This document shows, in pieces, positions 61,952-64,000 of a DNA stretch of 64,000 nucleotides. The position numbers and the translations under genes were made by a program. Position 1 is the first letter of the stretch. The number at the start of each line of letters is the position of its first letter. The notes beneath the pieces were generated by a model. It did not search any database, was not told the DNA's origin, and saw only the letters and a program-made list of their open reading frames with translations. Source of the stretch: Azolla caroliniana (Eukaryota > Polypodiophyta); NCBI GenBank assembly GCA_043228905.1, contig JBHGNT010000018.1, positions 15,996,001 to 16,060,000 on the forward strand. The letters run 5' to 3'.

Positions 61952-62476
61952 CTATTTTCCTTCCAACCCGGCATTGCCTAATGTGACAACTAGTGTCTCC
62001 CAACTATCTGGGAGGGAACCGAGCAGGAGCAATGCAAGTACCTCATCGGCAAGACGTACTTCCAACGAGGTTGCCTGGTGGATCAGTCCTTGGAAGGCAT
62101 TCATGTGCTCCGCCATACTAGAGCCGTCTTGGTAACGGAGCCTCACTAGCTTCTGGAATACTGAAACCCAATTAACGGCATTCTTGCTCTGGAACATGAT
62201 GTCGATCTTCTCCCAAAGTTCATGAGCCTTGCTCTCTTCATTGAAGTTGTTGTATAGGCTCATGTCGATGAAGCACCGGATGTATGTCGTTGTCTTCATG
62301 TGCATCACCTCCCATGCTATGGTGTTGATCTTATCCGGTCTCTTGTCCCCGAACTGAACCGACAACCAAAGATCTTTAACCACCAGCATATCCCTCATCT
62401 TCGACTTCCACACTGAGTAGTTGGAGCCGGTGAGCTTGAACATGGCTCCGAACGATTCTTCCATTTCTTGTGTTGT
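61952..62476 (-). pseudogene. copia B5 Gag
   Basis: Gag starts at about 62464 (MEESFGAMFKLTGSNYSVWK); the longer open frame to 62599 covers leader and LTR. It has VQFGDKRPDKINTIAWEVMH, YIRCFIDMSLYNNFNEESKA, LVRLRYQDGSSMAEHMNAFQ and SLPDSWETLVVTLGNAGLEG. It stays open for about 170 codons and ends at a stop near 61952 (TAG for CAG or similar). This is the best preserved B-family Gag here. Confidence 0.87.
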
Positions 62477-62478
62477 TC

Positions 62479-62490
62479 GCTCTGATACCA
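62479..62490 (-). other. primer-binding site of copia B5
   Basis: TGGTATCAGAGC on the minus strand lies three bases (AAC) from the end of the 5' LTR. The same three-base gap occurs in B2 and B4. Confidence 0.88.
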
Positions 62491-62493
62491 GTT

Positions 62494-63031
62494 TGAAGAG
62501 AATAGCACGGAATATTGCTCGCCCACAACCGAGTCTTGAATCACTTCTATGAGAATGAAACACATAAATGGGAAATGGAGAGTACACAAGGAAATACACA
62601 AGATGTTTACGTGGAAAACCCTAATAGGGAAAAACCATGGGAGCCCACAGACTCCAAACTATCACTATATGAGAAAGGTACATTCAGAGCCTCAGAGGCA
62701 ACGATCTCAAGCTCTGTATCTTCGCCAACCGGCGGTTACAACAGAGTATTGCTCTGTATCTCACACTCTCTCTCACTATCGCTCTCTGTACAACAGTTAC
62801 AACAGTATGACAACAACACTATGCACTATCACACACCTAAAGTGATTGCCCTAAGTCATATTTATACTTATATGAACTTAGGGTTATTTACAAATGTAGC
62901 CTCAATAGGCTTACTCAAGACATATTTACAAAACTGTCTTCTCTTCTGGTTCTCACCGAGTCCATCCGATCCGGTTTCCAAATCTCTTCGTTCACAGCCC
63001 GATCCCATCCGGAGGGACCGATTTCCCAACA
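62494..63031 (-). repeat. 5' LTR of copia B5
   Basis: This 538-bp LTR starts TGTTGGGAAATCGGTCCC and ends GCTATTCTCTTCA on the minus strand, as in 57857-58398. CT-rich runs lie near 62765. Confidence 0.92.
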
Positions 63032-63036
63032 ATGTG
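63032..63036 (+). repeat. target-site duplication ATGTG (right)
   Basis: This is the exact copy of 57852-57856. The B4 coding sequence resumes in phase here (GIGYV then CLTTST). Confidence 0.9.
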
Positions 63037-63444
63037 TTTGACAACATCAACCGGGTGCAAGTTGCTACTGAAAGATGTACGAAACATTCTGGAGGTTTGG
63101 TTGAACCTGATATCAGCCGGTCAACTAGATGATGAAGGCTACACGGGTAGCATCCAGAATGGAGTCATGAAGTTTTGCAAAGGAATCCTGATCGTGGCTC
63201 GAGCCCGAAAAATCAACACGATGTACCTGATGCATGTGTGTTTGACAACGTCAACCGGGTGCAAGTTGCTGCTGAAAGATGAACGACACATTCTGGAGGT
63301 TCGGTTGAACCTGATATCAGCCGGTCGACTAGATGATGAAGGCTACACGGGTAGCATCCAGAATGGAGTCACGAAGTTTTGCAAAGGAATCCTGATCGTG
63401 GCTTGAGCCCGAAAAATCAACACGATGTACTTGATGCATGCCCG
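63037..63444 (+). repeat. 204-bp in-frame tandem duplication in copia B4
   Basis: TTTGACAAC(A/G)TCAACCGGG begins at 63037 and again at 63241. The two 204-bp units are nearly the same and encode 68 residues each (CLTTSTGCKLLLKD to NTMYLMH). Only one unit exists at this place in B5 (60927-61412). The length is a multiple of three, so the frame is kept. Confidence 0.92.
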
Positions 63445-64000
63445 GATATACTGGGAAGAAGTGAATGTGGCATCCGACAATGTCAGTGAGTTGTGGCACA
63501 AGAGGTTGTACCACATGAGCCAGAAAGGGATGCATAAAATTACCGAGGATAACCTCATTCTGAAGGTGAAAGACGTGCAGCTTAAGAAGTGCACCGATTG
63601 CTTGGTTGGCAAGGAAAACCGAACATCTTTCCGGTCAAGACCACCGACGAGACAGAATGCACCGCTGGAACTTGTGCATACCGATGTATGCCAAGTGGAC
63701 ATGAAGTCACATGCCGAATCACAGTACGTCGTGATGTTTATAGACGACCACAGCCGGAAGTTGTGGGTATCACCGTTGAAGACGAAGGACTAGGTATTAT
63801 CCGTCTTCAAGGAATTCCACGCGAGGATGGAAAGGGAAACCAACCGGAAGCTAAAGGTGGTTCGAGTGGACAACAGAGGTGAATACCGGGGGCAATTCAA
63901 GGAGTATTGTCGGGCGAAGGGAATCCAACTCAAATTCACTATGCCGAAGACGTCGTCACTAAATGGGCTAGTCGAAAGAATGAACCGGACTGTGATGGAG

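Larger units (their letters stand above)
57857..63031 (-). mobile_element. Ty1/copia element B5, two LTRs, with ATGTG duplication
   Basis: This 5175-bp minus-strand element has a 3' LTR (57857-58398), polypurine tract, gag-pol, primer-binding site and 5' LTR (62494-63031). An exact 5-bp target duplication flanks it. Its host B4 belongs to the same family. All copia domains are represented in order, but stops and small shifts break the frame, and the reverse-transcriptase active site is altered. The LTRs are alike with few differences by eye, so it is one of the younger insertions. Confidence 0.93.
56731..64000 (+). mobile_element. Ty1/copia element B4 (5' part, split by B5)
   Basis: B4 is a plus-strand family-B element. 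Only the end of its 5' LTR is present (56731-56834), because copia A3 is inserted in that LTR. A primer-binding site (56838-56849, TGGTATCAGAGC), gag, zinc knuckle and protease follow. It is split at 57856 by copia B5, resumes at 63032 with the pre-integrase region and integrase, and runs past the window end. Confidence 0.88.
63032..64000 (+). pseudogene. copia B4 pre-integrase region and integrase (continues past the window)
   Basis: The frame has a 68-codon tandem duplication (next entry) and one stop (TGA for CGA near 63404). The zinc region reads ELWHKRLYHMSQKGMHKITE and CTDCLVGKENRTSF. The integrase core has LELVHTDVCQVDMKSH (first D), VVMFIDDHSRKLWVSPLKTK, a stop (TAG for CAG) near 63791, VVRVDNRGEYRGQF (second D) and NGLVERMNRTVME at the window end (catalytic E). 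Confidence 0.86.

Noticed and set aside
1-64000. CRISPR array, bacterial operon, toxin-antitoxin or other new defence system
   Set aside because: No spaced direct repeats of CRISPR form, no ribosome-binding-site-led operons and no non-transposon gene cluster were seen. The tandem repeats have no unique spacers and lie in LTRs, apart from the 204-bp duplication in B4 coding sequence and the 130-bp pair at 24600-24868.

Overview
The window reads as repeat-rich, heterochromatin-like DNA from a land plant. The evidence is a dense stack of Ty1/copia retrotransposons with plant-style primer-binding sites (TGGTATCA(A/G)AGC, initiator tRNA-Met type), several Ty3/gypsy elements, short tRNA-like (SINE-type) heads and GA/CA microsatellites. 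I could not recognise any intact cellular gene, tRNA gene, rRNA gene, CRISPR array or bacterial feature. Nearly every open frame that makes sense is a piece of a retrotransposon gag-pol polyprotein, and almost all are broken by stops, frameshifts or deletions. The species cannot be fixed from the sequence; seed and seedless plants are both possible.

Layout. Positions 1-6359 hold a minus-strand gypsy element (family G-I, copy 1) running from integrase (cut by the window edge) to its 5' LTR. A plus-strand solo LTR of copia family B (3670-4489, target duplication AGTAC) sits in its gag. G-I copy 1 is itself inserted in copia A1 (minus, 6360-9398), which is inserted in a copia C remnant (9399-9940). 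A scrap of D-type LTR and an internally deleted copia B1 (10046-12220, plus) follow. Copia D0 (plus, 12221-13383 and 18010-19949) is split by the near-complete sister element D1 (13384-18009, target duplication AAAGG).

Positions 19950-30919 are AT-rich and older: microsatellites, tRNA-like SINE heads, a 130-bp tandem duplication, a solo LTR (25118-25729), a very decayed gypsy pol (25860-28860, minus) and a decayed copia integrase. From 30920 come copia E (minus, one 236-bp LTR), a gypsy G-II fragment (copy 4, 34743-35947) and copia A2 (plus, starting 35948). A2 is split by gypsy G-I copy 2 (36680-42896, both LTRs present) and stops abruptly at about 45590.

The last third is a four-deep nest: copia B4 (plus, from 56731 to the window end) contains copia A3 (minus, to 56730), whose 3' LTR contains copia B2 (minus), whose gag contains gypsy G-II copy 3 (minus, 45591-49061). 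A3 also carries a solo G-I-type LTR (50476-51903). B4 is further split by copia B5 (57857-63031, target duplication ATGTG), a same-family element with two LTRs. None of these elements looks able to move by itself. The window is informative as a record of nested insertion, solo-LTR formation, deletion and transition-driven decay rather than as a functional gene cluster.
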